From NCBI RefSeq assembly GCF_001293565.1, contig NZ_JXMU01000001.1, forward strand, positions 1-64,000: 64,000 nucleotides of DNA, given 5' to 3'. Positions within the stretch are counted from its first letter, which is position 1; each line of letters opens with the position of its first letter. The notes beneath the pieces are model-generated. The model had not been told where the DNA came from and made no database searches. It was given only the letters and a program-made list of their open reading frames with translations. Both the position numbers and the translations under genes were made by a program. The DNA is from Ahrensia marina. GTDB lineage: Bacteria > Pseudomonadota > Alphaproteobacteria > Rhizobiales > Rhizobiaceae. Positions 16,739-24,734 of the stretch are shown here, one piece after another.

Positions 16739-18049
16739 TTGACCCGTGAATACTTAAAAAAGGCGGCAAAAACCGCATCAACTGATGCAGGTGATGTTCG
16801 AAATAAAGTTCAAACTATTCTTGATGAGATCGAGACCGGCCGCGAAGACGCAGCTCTGCGGTACGCAAAAGAGTTTGACCGCTACGACGGTGAGATCATT
16901 TTGAGCCCAGCGGCAATTGAAGCAGCGGCGGCGCAGATATCTCAAAAACTAAAAGACGACATTCATTTTGCGCATGACAATGTGAAGCGCTTTGCCGAGC
17001 AGCAGAAAAAAAGCCTAACTGACTTTGAGTACGAAATGGCGCCGGGCTTTATCGCAGGGCAAAAATCCATACCGGTTCAGGCGGCAGGATGCTATGTACC
17101 GGGCGGCCGTTACAGCCACATCGCGTCAGCAATTATGACTGTCACAACAGCAAAAGTAGCAGGATGCAAGAACATTGCTGTGTGCTCCCCGCCCCGCCCC
17201 GGCATTGGCATTAATCCGGCTATAATTTATACGGCACATGTCTGCGGTGCCGATAGAATTCTGGCTCTGGGCGGAGTACAGGGTGTTGCCGTAATGGCGT
17301 TCGGCTTGTTTGACCTTCCGCCTTCGGACATCATTGTTGGGCCCGGTAATCAGTTTGTTGCAGAAGCAAAACGTATTTTGTTTGGCCGTGTCGGTATCGA
17401 CATGTTTGCCGGACCAACCGACAGCCTTATTATTGCAGACAAAACAGCCGATGCTGAAATCGTGGCTGCTGATTTGGTGGGACAAGCCGAACACGGCTAC
17501 AATTCCCCTGTATGGCTGGTAACCGACGACGCAAACCTTGCTGCACAGGTCATGGAGCGCGTGCCTAGCCTCATTGCCGCATTGCCGGAAACAAACAGAG
17601 AAAATGCCGAAGCGGCGTGGCGCGATTATGCTGAAATTGTTCTGTGCCCGGACCGCGAGGAAATGGCGCGCTGCTCGGATGACTACGCACCGGAACACTT
17701 AACTGTACAGGCCGCAGATCTTGATTGGTGGTTGGATAACCTCAATTGTTATGGCTCGCTTTTCCTTGGTGAAGAAACGACCGTTGCCTACGGCGACAAG
17801 GCTTCAGGCACAAACCATGTACTGCCTACATCAGGAGCGGCAAAATATACCGGCGGCCTTTCCGTCCATAAGTTTTTGAAAATTGTCACTTGGCAACGGG
17901 CAACACGCGCCGCCTCCAAACAAACAGCTATTGCTACCGCGCGCATTTCGCGCCTTGAGGGTATGGAAGGTCACGCGCGTACTGCCGACATACGTCTGGC
18001 CAAGTACTTTCCCAAGGAGAATTTTGACCTCTCCTCCAGTGACGAGTGA
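16739..18049 (+). CDS. hpsN: Sulfopropanediol 3-dehydrogenase (HpsN), histidinol-dehydrogenase homologue
   Basis: 436 residues from a TTG at 16739 with AAGGA 7 nt upstream (first residues MTREYLKKAA). It is a HisD-fold enzyme: YVPGGRYSHIASAIMT, GPGNQFVAEAKR, GPTDSLIIADKTA, the zinc/catalytic region QAEHGYNSPVWLV, ASGTNHVLPTSGAAKYTGGLSV and a terminal GMEGHARTADIR. HpsN oxidises (R)-DHPS to (R)-sulfolactate with two NAD+. The Asn-rich loops, and its place beside iclR, comDE and TRAP genes rather than his genes, support HpsN over histidinol dehydrogenase. It is divergent from the regulator and convergent with the TRAP genes, its stop 15 nt from that of dctM. Confidence 0.85.
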   Translation: MTREYLKKAAKTASTDAGDVRNKVQTILDEIETGREDAALRYAKEFDRYDGEIILSPAAIEAAAAQISQKLKDDIHFAHDNVKRFAEQQKKSLTDFEYEMAPGFIAGQKSIPVQAAGCYVPGGRYSHIASAIMTVTTAKVAGCKNIAVCSPPRPGIGINPAIIYTAHVCGADRILALGGVQGVAVMAFGLFDLPPSDIIVGPGNQFVAEAKRILFGRVGIDMFAGPTDSLIIADKTADAEIVAADLVGQAEHGYNSPVWLVTDDANLAAQVMERVPSLIAALPETNRENAEAAWRDYAEIVLCPDREEMARCSDDYAPEHLTVQAADLDWWLDNLNCYGSLFLGEETTVAYGDKASGTNHVLPTSGAAKYTGGLSVHKFLKIVTWQRATRAASKQTAIATARISRLEGMEGHARTADIRLAKYFPKENFDLSSSDE

Positions 18050-18064
18050 ACTATCCGGTTAGCC

Positions 18065-19387
18065 TCAATAGAAAAGCCGCACGAGATAAAGCGTTAGTCC
18101 CGGGAAAATCACAAGAATAATCGTGCGGACGATATCTGAAGCAATAAACGGCATAATTGCTTTATAGGTAGCACCCAGGCGCGTGTCCTTATCCATCGAA
18201 TTGATGATAAAAAGATTCATGCCCACCGGTGGTGTGATCAGCCCGACCTCGACAACAATTAGAACGAGAATACCGAACCAAAGCGCTGTTTCTTCTGCCG
18301 ACAATCCAAAATCAAGACCGGAGATAATCGGGAAGAAAATCGGAATAGTCAGCAAGATCATCGAAAGGCTGTCCATGATGCAGCCAAAAACAAGATAAAC
18401 GGTGAGGATCACAACCAGCACGACCCAAGGACTCAACCCCATCGCCACGACATATTCCGACATTTCCTGTGGCACCTGTGTGAGCGCAAGAAACCCGTTA
18501 TAATAACTTGCGCCAAGCACGATCAAAAATATCATCGCCGTGTTTGAAGCCGTTGAAAGCAGCGCATCAACAAAATTATCCCATTTTAGCGCACGGCTGA
18601 ACAATGCGATCAGACCGGTTCCGGCAGCACCGATTGCCGCTGCTTCTGTTGGCGTAAACCAGCCGAAATAAATACCGCCAACAACCAGAAAGAATACAAG
18701 CAAGACCGGCCAGACCGCCAGTAATGCGGTAAGCCGCTCGCTATAGGGCATGCGGTCCTTAATCTTTTCGCTGCCGGGGAACATTCGCACATAAATCGCG
18801 ATGGTCAGCATATAACCGATTGCCGCCAGCAGACCGGGTATAAACGCCGCCATGAACAGTTTCGCGATATTCTGCTCGGTCAAAATGGCATAAATGACAA
18901 GAACAACAGATGGCGGTATTAAAATACCGAGTGTACCACCGGCAGCCAGTGTTGCCGTTGCAAATCCGCCCTCATATCCGGCCTTACGCAATTCGGGCAA
19001 AGCGACCTGCCCCATTGTAGCAGCGGTGGCCAGTGAAGAACCGCAAATCGCGCCAAAACCTGCCGAAGCGCCAACCGAGGCCATCGCCACACCGCCCCGA
19101 CGGTGTCCCAGAAATGCTTCGGCTGCTTTAAACAAGGACTGGGACATGCCGCCCAGTGAAGCAAACTGCCCCATCAACAAAAACAGCGGCACAATCGACA
19201 GTGAGTGGCTTGAAAATGTTGAGTAGGTTTCGGACTTCATCTTTGCCAGAACAACAGTCCAATCTCCGAATATGAGCGCAGTGCCGCCCAGTCCGCAAAC
19301 AATCATCGCAACACCGATTGGCATGCGAATGAAAATAAGAAGAATGAGTACCGGTAGCGAAATCAACCCGATATCAAAATTACTCAT
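18065..19387 (-). CDS. TRAP transporter large permease subunit (DctM type), likely organosulfonate uptake
   Basis: 440 residues and about 12 membrane helices. DctM signatures: PLFLLMGQFASLGGMSQSLF, GFGAICGSSLATAATMGQVALPELRKAGYEGGFATATLAAGGTLGILIPPS, and VEVGLITPPVGMNLFII. DctM is the sodium-coupled transport subunit of TRAP importers for carboxylates and sulfonates. It overlaps dctQ by 4 bases (ATGA) and converges with hpsN. DHPS degraders carry a TRAP system (HpsKLM) next to hpsN, so DHPS or sulfolactate is the inferred substrate. The periplasmic receptor gene (dctP/hpsK) is absent from the window. Confidence 0.88.
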   Translation of the reverse strand: MSNFDIGLISLPVLILLIFIRMPIGVAMIVCGLGGTALIFGDWTVVLAKMKSETYSTFSSHSLSIVPLFLLMGQFASLGGMSQSLFKAAEAFLGHRRGGVAMASVGASAGFGAICGSSLATAATMGQVALPELRKAGYEGGFATATLAAGGTLGILIPPSVVLVIYAILTEQNIAKLFMAAFIPGLLAAIGYMLTIAIYVRMFPGSEKIKDRMPYSERLTALLAVWPVLLVFFLVVGGIYFGWFTPTEAAAIGAAGTGLIALFSRALKWDNFVDALLSTASNTAMIFLIVLGASYYNGFLALTQVPQEMSEYVVAMGLSPWVVLVVILTVYLVFGCIMDSLSMILLTIPIFFPIISGLDFGLSAEETALWFGILVLIVVEVGLITPPVGMNLFIINSMDKDTRLGATYKAIMPFIASDIVRTIILVIFPGLTLYLVRLFY

Positions 19388-19965
19388 GGGCCAACCTGCT
19401 CAGAAGAATGCTCGGCATCGCCGCGTTCGTTCCAATGAATGAGAACGCTCATCACGCCAACAACCACAGCAAATAATGCCGCGATAAAACAGGCTGCGTA
19501 TCCCCACCAAACGGGCCATGTTAAAAGAAATGTTGTTTCGCCATAAAGCATCTTGTCGCGCATACCGGCGTAAAGACGCCAGGTGATGACCACCATAATG
19601 ATAACAAGTAAAACTTCCCAGATAAGCGCAAGGAACTCGTTACCGCGCCCGCTCAAAAGACGCTGAGTGAAAAGATCAACCGATGCGTGACCACGGTTAA
19701 GCTGGCACCAAGGAAGAAAAAGAAAAATTGCCAGCGCCATTGAAATTTCAACAAGCTCGAAATCGCCCGTTATCGGTGCGAATTGCTGCAGCAGACCCGC
19801 TATAGCTGCCAGATTATCTTTGACGAACGGCATATTGCCAATCGTGTTCAGCCCCCGTCCGGTAATGCTAATACACGTCATCACAATAAGAAAGATAAGC
19901 AATGCGCCGCCAAGAACAGCCATAAGCTTGGCAAGACTATTGGCGATAGCACGCATTTTTTTCAA
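19384..19965 (-). CDS. TRAP transporter small permease subunit (DctQ type), TTG start
   Basis: 193 residues from a TTG at 19965, chosen because GGAG lies 7 nt upstream; the ATG three codons later is 16 nt from that site. Four membrane helices are visible, with the DctQ features FELVEISMALAIFLFLPWCQLNRGHASVDLF and LLTWPVWWGYAACFIAALF. DctQ is the membrane scaffold partner of DctM. It follows scoB by 64 nt on the same strand, so the CoA-transferase genes and TRAP genes may share a transcript. TRAP operons normally begin with the receptor gene, which is missing here. Confidence 0.86.
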   Translation of the reverse strand: MKKMRAIANSLAKLMAVLGGALLIFLIVMTCISITGRGLNTIGNMPFVKDNLAAIAGLLQQFAPITGDFELVEISMALAIFLFLPWCQLNRGHASVDLFTQRLLSGRGNEFLALIWEVLLVIIMVVITWRLYAGMRDKMLYGETTFLLTWPVWWGYAACFIAALFAVVVGVMSVLIHWNERGDAEHSSEQVGP

Positions 19966-20029
19966 ATTATTGCTCCACGTCTGTGCGCTAAAATTAACAA
20001 ATAAGTTCAGCGCACAAACAGAATTACCT

Positions 20030-20659
20030 TTAGTTGACGATATTCGCCTGCGTTGCTGCACGAAGTTCATCTTCGCTCACACCATCAGCAGTTTCAACGA
20101 TTTTCAGACCGCCATCAACAACATCAAGCACACCAAGATTAGTGATGATGCGATCGACAACGCCCGTTCCGGTAAGCGGAAGCGTGCATTCTTTGAGCAA
20201 TTTTGAATCGCCATGCTTGTTGGTGTGGTCCATCACGACAACAACCCGTCCGACACCGGCAACAAGGTCCATCGCGCCGCCCATGCCTTTGACCAGCTTG
20301 CCCGGAATCATCCAATTGGCCAAATCACCGTTCTCGGCCACCTCCATGGCCCCAAGAATAGCCATAGCGATTTTGCCGCCGCGGATCATGCCGAAAGATG
20401 TCGCACTGTCAAAATAGGCGGTATGCGGTAGTTCGGTAATTGTCTGCTTGCCGGCATTGATCAGATCGGGATCAATGTTTTCTTCCGTCGGAAACGGTCC
20501 CATGCCAAGCATGCCGTTCTCTGACTGAAGCGTGACTTCAACGCCTTCAGGAATATAATTGGCAACCATGGTCGGAATACCAATACCGAGATTGACGTAT
20601 GTACCGTCTTCAAGTTCCTGTGCTGCACGGGCAGCCATTTGATTTCTGTCCCAAGCCAT
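20030..20659 (-). CDS. scoB: 3-oxoacid CoA-transferase, subunit B
   Basis: 209 residues, full length for the B subunit. It has [17 protein letters not shown] and the catalytic glutamate in [14 protein letters not shown], plus [20 protein letters not shown] and [20 protein letters not shown]. With subunit A it transfers CoA from succinyl-CoA to acetoacetate or a related short-chain acid. It starts 3 nt after the scoA stop. The location between xsc-pta and the TRAP genes is suggestive, but no published sulfonate route needs this enzyme, so it may serve acetoacetate use or convert a carboxylate brought in by the TRAP system. Confidence 0.9.
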   Translation of the reverse strand: MAWDRNQMAARAAQELEDGTYVNLGIGIPTMVANYIPEGVEVTLQSENGMLGMGPFPTEENIDPDLINAGKQTITELPHTAYFDSATSFGMIRGGKIAMAILGAMEVAENGDLANWMIPGKLVKGMGGAMDLVAGVGRVVVVMDHTNKHGDSKLLKECTLPLTGTGVVDRIITNLGVLDVVDGGLKIVETADGVSEDELRAATQANIVN

Positions 20660-20662
20660 TGA

Positions 20663-21358
20663 TCAAGCCTCCCGTACTGTGCGTTGTTCTATGCGTTTTT
20701 CATGCTCACCTTGAATAAGGCGGTGAACATAAATGCCCGGCAGATGAATGTGGTCAGGATCAAGTGAGCCCACAGGCACAATCTCTTCCACTTCCAGCAC
20801 GCAGGTTTTGCCGCACATCGCGGCAGGTGGATTAAAGTTTCGCGCGGTCTTGCGGAAAATTGCATTTCCAGTTTCATCCGCCTTCCAAGCTTTGACTATT
20901 GAAAGGTCGGCAAAAATGCCTTCTTCCATGATGTAAGTTTCGCCGCCAAAATCCTTGTGTTCTTTACCTTCGGCGATCACTGTGCCCACACCTGTTTTGG
21001 TATAAAAGCCAGGGATACCTGCGCCGCCGGCACGCATACGCTCTGCCAAAGTTCCCTGAGGATTGAATTCCAGCTCAAGCTCGCCGGAAAGATATTGGCG
21101 CATAAACTCCGCGTTTTCGCCAACATAGGACGAAATCATTTTCTTCACCTGTTTGGTTTGAAGAAGGATGCCGATACCAAATTGATCAACGCCAGCATTG
21201 TTTGATGCAAAAGTAAGATCTTTGGTACCCGCTTCCTTAATGGCCTGTAGCAGCAATTCGGGAATACCACACAAGCCAAAGCCGCCAGCAGCAATGAACA
21301 TTCCATCATGCAACAGGCCTTCCAAGGCAGATGCTGCATTCGGATAAATCTTCTTCAT
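20663..21358 (-). CDS. scoA: 3-oxoacid CoA-transferase, subunit A
   Basis: 231 residues from the ATG at 21358 (GGAGG-TTCTG-ATG); the ATG at 21370 lies upstream of that SD. Subunit A landmarks: [19 protein letters not shown] (CoA-binding GGFG), [51 protein letters not shown] and [25 protein letters not shown]. It forms the heteromeric SCOT-type enzyme with scoB. It begins a leftward unit scoA-scoB-dctQ-dctM. The upstream 490 nt are gene-free on both strands apart from the Gly-rich gene promoter. Confidence 0.9.
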   Translation of the reverse strand: MKKIYPNAASALEGLLHDGMFIAAGGFGLCGIPELLLQAIKEAGTKDLTFASNNAGVDQFGIGILLQTKQVKKMISSYVGENAEFMRQYLSGELELEFNPQGTLAERMRAGGAGIPGFYTKTGVGTVIAEGKEHKDFGGETYIMEEGIFADLSIVKAWKADETGNAIFRKTARNFNPPAAMCGKTCVLEVEEIVPVGSLDPDHIHLPGIYVHRLIQGEHEKRIEQRTVREA

Positions 21359-21850
21359 CAGAACCTCCACACTTGCCGCACTCTCAGGGCGGCTTCTGCT
21401 AGTGTTTGACTTTGCACTGCAGCATTTGTCAAGCGTAGCAAGATGCCGACCTGAGTTGTCCGCAAAAAGCTGAATTTCAATTCTGGGAAGTCGTGAGCAG
21501 AAAACCTACCCGCGTAGCGGGCGCGCGCTTGCCTATTTTGCAACCAAACACAAGGCCTAAGATGCATCAATCAGGAGGTCCAAGGCACAAAAAGCGCAAA
21601 TTGGTACATTTTTTGAGGAAATGGATTCTCAAAATGAAACGGATTCAGAGGCATTTTAATTAAATGCCGCCGTTACGGATAAAGCTGCGTAATCATAGGG
21701 TTAACGGAAAACGACTGGAAAATACGGCATTACAACCGACGACACGTAAAATTTGACCCTTTAGGTTGCCTTTTATTATCTACGCAACCTAGGGTTTTAT
21801 AAATATGTCTTTCTTACAGTTCAATCTCCTACGCAACAGAGGAGAGTATT
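21359..21850. other. Intergenic region between scoA and the Gly-rich protein gene
   Basis: 492 nt. Nearest the right end is a likely promoter for the Gly-rich gene with repeated GCAAC motifs (annotated separately). A loose inverted repeat TTGAG-N10-CTCAA at 21613-21632 resembles the sulfonate operator but has the wrong spacing. The rest shows no credible gene; short minus-strand frames near 21570 lack SDs. No structured RNA is recognised. Confidence 0.45.
21753..21837 (+). promoter_or_regulatory. Predicted promoter and repeat-type operator of the Gly-rich protein gene
   Basis: TTGACC (21753-21758) and TTATCT (21776-21781) are spaced 17 nt, giving a plausible sigma-70 promoter. A 7-bp inverted repeat AGGTTGC (21763-21769) / GCAACCT (21784-21790) overlaps the spacer, the -10 element and the start region. 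CTACGCAAC occurs twice as a direct repeat at 21780-21788 and 21829-21837. The second copy lies just before the GGAG SD. The arrangement resembles a multi-site operator, but the regulator is unknown. Confidence 0.45.
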
Positions 21851-22492
21851 ATGTTTGAATTGAGTAATTTTACGAAACGATCACTTGGGCTGATTTGCGG
21901 AACTTTTATGGCAACGGCTCTTATAAGCAGCCCCGTTAACGCCGGTAGCCTCTTGGGAGGCGGAGACGGAAAAGGCGTATCAATTGGCGGATCAAACGGT
22001 ATTTCAGTTGGCACAAATAATAATGGCGGTGGCGGCCTTGGTGTCGGCGTAAGTGTTGGCGGCAGCAGCGGCGTAAACGCCGGTGCGAGCGTCGGCGGCA
22101 GTAGCGGCGTCAATGCCGGCGCAAGCGTCGGCGGCAGCAGCGGTGTCAACGCCAGTGCAAGTGTCGGCGGCAGTAGCGGTGGCATCAATGCAGGCGCCAA
22201 TGTTGGCGGCGGTAGTGGCCTTAATGCCAATGTAGGTATCGGCGGCAACAAAGGAATTGATGTCGACGTTAGCTTGGGCCATCCAACAACGAAAACTCCT
22301 ACAACAAAAAACCCTACGGATCCATCAGGAAAAATCCCGGGGAACTGGAGCAAAAAAACACGCGACATGTTTGCAAACATGAGTTCACGCGACATGAATC
22401 AATTGTTGAAAGACTGCCGTACTATTTTGAACTCACCACGAAACCATCCAGCCAAGGCTGTGCGTCTGTGCAGACTTGCCATTCAACTCTAA
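21851..22492 (+). CDS. Secreted glycine-rich repeat protein of unknown function
   Basis: 213 residues with GGAG upstream of the ATG. A Sec signal peptide spans about residues 1-31 (ends SSPVNAG). Residues 32-130 are Gly/Ser/Asn/Val-rich and contain five tandem copies of a 12-13 residue unit (GGSSGVNAGASV and variants; GGSSGGINAGANV and GGGSGLNANVGI at the end). Then come a Thr/Pro/Lys linker (PTTKTPTTKNPTDPSGKIPG) and a compact basic C-terminal domain of about 55 residues with two cysteines (LKDC, VRLC). The alternating Gly/Val/Asn pattern suits a beta-rich, possibly fibrous or solenoid surface protein. I do not recognise a family. It is followed by a terminator, so it is monocistronic. Confidence 0.8.
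   Translation: MFELSNFTKRSLGLICGTFMATALISSPVNAGSLLGGGDGKGVSIGGSNGISVGTNNNGGGGLGVGVSVGGSSGVNAGASVGGSSGVNAGASVGGSSGVNASASVGGSSGGINAGANVGGGSGLNANVGIGGNKGIDVDVSLGHPTTKTPTTKNPTDPSGKIPGNWSKKTRDMFANMSSRDMNQLLKDCRTILNSPRNHPAKAVRLCRLAIQL
22058..22240 (+). repeat. Tandem 36-39 bp coding repeats, five copies
   Basis: In-frame repeats at about 22058, 22094, 22130, 22166 (39 nt) and 22205 encode GGSSGVNAGASV-type units. Third-position differences between copies show the repeats are not very recent. Such arrays can expand or contract by slippage, so copy number may vary between strains. Confidence 0.85.
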
Positions 22493-22546
22493 TAAAATAC
22501 ACAGGTAGATCATAAGTCACCACCTACTCGCTCTTTCTACCTGCGT

Positions 22547-22584
22547 GGCCTTGCTTCTTTAATCGGAGGCAAGGCCTTATTTAT
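22547..22584 (+). terminator. Intrinsic terminator after the Gly-rich gene
   Basis: GGCCTTGC (22547-22554) and GCAAGGCC (22569-22576) form an 8-bp stem with a 14-nt loop, followed by TTATTTAT. A second inverted repeat CAGGTAGA / TCTACCTG (22502-22509, 22536-22543) lies just upstream. Confidence 0.7.
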
Positions 22585-22639
22585 GTCTGACGGTGTATTG
22601 AAGAATTGAGCGCACCTTGCACATCATCAAAAAGGTTTT

Positions 22640-22668
22640 TTGATACAAAAAGTCTCATTTTTTAATAT
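22640..22668 (+). promoter_or_regulatory. Predicted sigma-70 promoter of xsc
   Basis: TTGATA (22640-22645) and TAATAT (22663-22668) are spaced exactly 17 nt. Transcription would start near 22675, giving a leader of about 170 nt before the xsc ATG at 22844. The leader contains short inverted repeats (GCTGG..CCAGC at 22774-22795 and GCAC..GTGC near 22735) and, at 22708-22716, AACTGGTCC, also found upstream of the SulP gene. Confidence 0.6.
22641..22657. promoter_or_regulatory. Operator site B, TGATAC-N5-GTCTCA, over the xsc promoter
   Basis: The site TGATAC-AAAAA-GTCTCA matches TGAGAC-N5-GTCTCA with one mismatch and, like site C, has an A5 spacer and a T-rich tail. It overlaps the -35 hexamer and spacer of the predicted xsc promoter, a position typical of a repressor. 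The regulator is inferred (IclR first choice). Confidence 0.6.
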
Positions 22669-22843
22669 TAAACACTCTCCTGCAGCGTTTTTCTGGCTAC
22701 AATCACAACTGGTCCAATGAACCGTTATATCTGGCACTGAAGGTGCTGGGAGCCACTATACTACTCAGCAGGAACAATGCAGAGCTGGTATATAACATCC
22801 CAGCAGCAGAAATTATCTATGACCACTGTGGAGGGTACGCAAT

Positions 22844-24625
22844 ATGAAGATGACAACGGAAGAGGCTTTTGTAAAAGTATTGCAAATGCATGGCATCGAC
22901 AATGCATTTGGCATCATCGGCTCTGCCATGATGGCTATCTCTGATCTTTTTCCGAAAGCTGGAATTAAGTTTTGGGATTGTGCCCATGAAACCAACGCCG
23001 GCATGACGGCAGATGGTTACACGCGCTCATCCGGCAAAATGTCTATGATGATTGCCCAGAACGGCCCAGGCATCACAAACTTTGTCACGCCTGTAAAAAC
23101 GGCATATTGGAACCATACTCCCCTTCTATTGGTGACTCCTCAAGCTGCTAACAAAACAATTGGTCAGGGCGGTTTTCAGGAAATCGAGCAAATGAAACTG
23201 TTCGAAGACATGGTTTGCTATCAGGAAGAAGTACGTGACCCTTCCCGCATGGCGGAAGTGCTTAACCGTGTGATTGAAAAAGCATGGCGCGGCTCAGCTC
23301 CGGCACAAATCAACGTGCCGCGCGATTACTGGACACAAGTTATTGACATTGAATTGCCGCAGATTGTTCGCCTAGAACGTCCCCGCGGCGGCGAGCAGGC
23401 AATTACCGAAGCAGCTAAATTGCTTTCAGACGCTAAATTTCCCGTCATTTTAAATGGTGCCGGCGTTATTCTGGCTGGCGGCATTCCGGCATCTGTAGAC
23501 TTGGCTGAAAAATTGTCAGCACCTGTTTGTTGCGGCTACCAGCACAATGACGCTTTCCCGGGCTCACACCCCCTATCTGTTGGCCCGCTTGGCTATAACG
23601 GCTCCAAAGCCGCTATGGAGCTGATTTCAAAAGCCGATGTCGTCTTGTGTCTTGGCACGCGCCTCAACCCATTTTCGACCCTGCCGGGCTACGGCATCGA
23701 TTATTGGCCAAAAGACGCAAAAATTATTCAGGTGGATATGAATTCCGACCGTATCGGCCTTACCAAGAAAGTGACCGTTGGTATTCAGGGCGACGCAAAA
23801 CTGGTTGCAGAGCAAATTCTGGAAAAACTGTCACCAAGTGCAGGCGACGAAGGCCGCAAGGACCGCGAAGCAACCATTGCACAGACTAAATCAGCATGGT
23901 TGCAACAATTGTCTTCAATGGATCATGAAGACGATGATCCGGGCACAACTTGGAACGAGCGCGCACGCAACCGCGAACCGGAACGCATGTCACCGCGCAT
24001 GGCATGGCGGGCTATTCAGGCGGCAATGCCAAAAGATGCAATTATCTCCTCTGATATCGGCAACAATTGTGCGATCGGTAACGCCTATCCGACGTTCGAA
24101 AAAGGCCGCAAATATCTGGCTCCTGGTCTGTTTGGACCATGCGGTTATGGCTTCCCTGCCATTCTTGGTGCGAAAATCGCCAATCCGGATACGCCGGTCA
24201 TCGGCTTTGCCGGCGATGGCGCTTTCGGTATCTCCATGAACGAGATGACCGCATGCGGCCGTAATGACTGGAAACCGATCACCATGGTCATTTTCCGCAA
24301 CTACCAATGGGGCGCTGAAAAGCGCAATACAACCCTTTGGTTCGACGACAATTTCGTCGGAACAGAGCTGAACCTTGGCGTGGAGTATGCAAAAATTGCC
24401 GAAGGTTGCGGTGTTAAGGGTGTGCAGGTCACAACGATGGAAGATTTAACCAAAGCACTGGACGACGCGATTGAAGGCCAGATGAAGCGCAACGAAACAA
24501 CATTCATTGAAGTTGTGCTTAATCAGGAGCTTGGCGAACCATTCCGCCGCGATGCCATGAAAAAACCGGTCTCCGTCGCAGGTATCAATCCAAACGACAT
24601 GCGCCCTCAACAAGCCGCTGAGTAA
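22844..24625 (+). CDS. xsc: Sulfoacetaldehyde acetyltransferase
   Basis: 593 residues, full length, with GGAGG 9 nt before the ATG. It is a ThDP enzyme with the Xsc signature N-terminus (ALQ-type PYR domain with CAHETNAGMTADGYTRSSGK and QNGPGITNFVTPVKTAYWNHTPLL), a central Rossmann domain, and the cofactor motif GDGAFGISMNEM near residue 455 followed by FRNYQWGAEKRN. Xsc converts sulfoacetaldehyde and phosphate to acetyl phosphate and sulfite in the cytoplasm. It is where the DHPS/sulfolactate, taurine and isethionate routes meet. The gene is preceded by a strong predicted promoter with operator site B and followed by pta. Confidence 0.95.
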   Translation: MKMTTEEAFVKVLQMHGIDNAFGIIGSAMMAISDLFPKAGIKFWDCAHETNAGMTADGYTRSSGKMSMMIAQNGPGITNFVTPVKTAYWNHTPLLLVTPQAANKTIGQGGFQEIEQMKLFEDMVCYQEEVRDPSRMAEVLNRVIEKAWRGSAPAQINVPRDYWTQVIDIELPQIVRLERPRGGEQAITEAAKLLSDAKFPVILNGAGVILAGGIPASVDLAEKLSAPVCCGYQHNDAFPGSHPLSVGPLGYNGSKAAMELISKADVVLCLGTRLNPFSTLPGYGIDYWPKDAKIIQVDMNSDRIGLTKKVTVGIQGDAKLVAEQILEKLSPSAGDEGRKDREATIAQTKSAWLQQLSSMDHEDDDPGTTWNERARNREPERMSPRMAWRAIQAAMPKDAIISSDIGNNCAIGNAYPTFEKGRKYLAPGLFGPCGYGFPAILGAKIANPDTPVIGFAGDGAFGISMNEMTACGRNDWKPITMVIFRNYQWGAEKRNTTLWFDDNFVGTELNLGVEYAKIAEGCGVKGVQVTTMEDLTKALDDAIEGQMKRNETTFIEVVLNQELGEPFRRDAMKKPVSVAGINPNDMRPQQAAE

Positions 24626-24676
24626 GGTTACAATCCGTCCGGACTGTCAAAAATGAAGATGGAAGATTAAAGTTAG

Positions 24677-24714
24677 GCTCTGCCGGTGATTCCACATTGG
24701 CAGAGCGTTTTATT
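24677..24714 (+). terminator. Hairpin terminator or attenuator between xsc and pta
   Basis: GCTCTGCC (24677-24684) and GGCAGAGC (24699-24706) form an 8-bp stem with a 14-nt loop, followed by GTTTTATT. It lies between two genes of one pathway on the same strand, so partial termination would keep Xsc more abundant than Pta. Confidence 0.65.
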
Positions 24715-24734
24715 ATGTGAACTGTGAGAAATAC

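Noticed and set aside
16739-18049. Histidinol dehydrogenase (hisD) of histidine biosynthesis
   Set aside because: The fold is the same, but no his gene is nearby and the gene is divergent from the sulfonate IclR and close to comDE and TRAP genes. HpsN explains the context better.
21613-21632. Fifth copy of the sulfonate operator before scoA (TTGAG-N10-CTCAA)
   Set aside because: The spacing is one base too long and the inner AC/GT bases are missing.
22058-22240. CRISPR-like direct repeats
   Set aside because: The repeats are contiguous, in frame and encode amino acid units; there are no unique spacers and no cas genes.
21829-22395. Proline-rich protein on the minus strand
   Set aside because: It is the antisense frame of the Gly-rich repeat gene; Pro/Thr richness mirrors Gly/Ser codons, and it has no SD.
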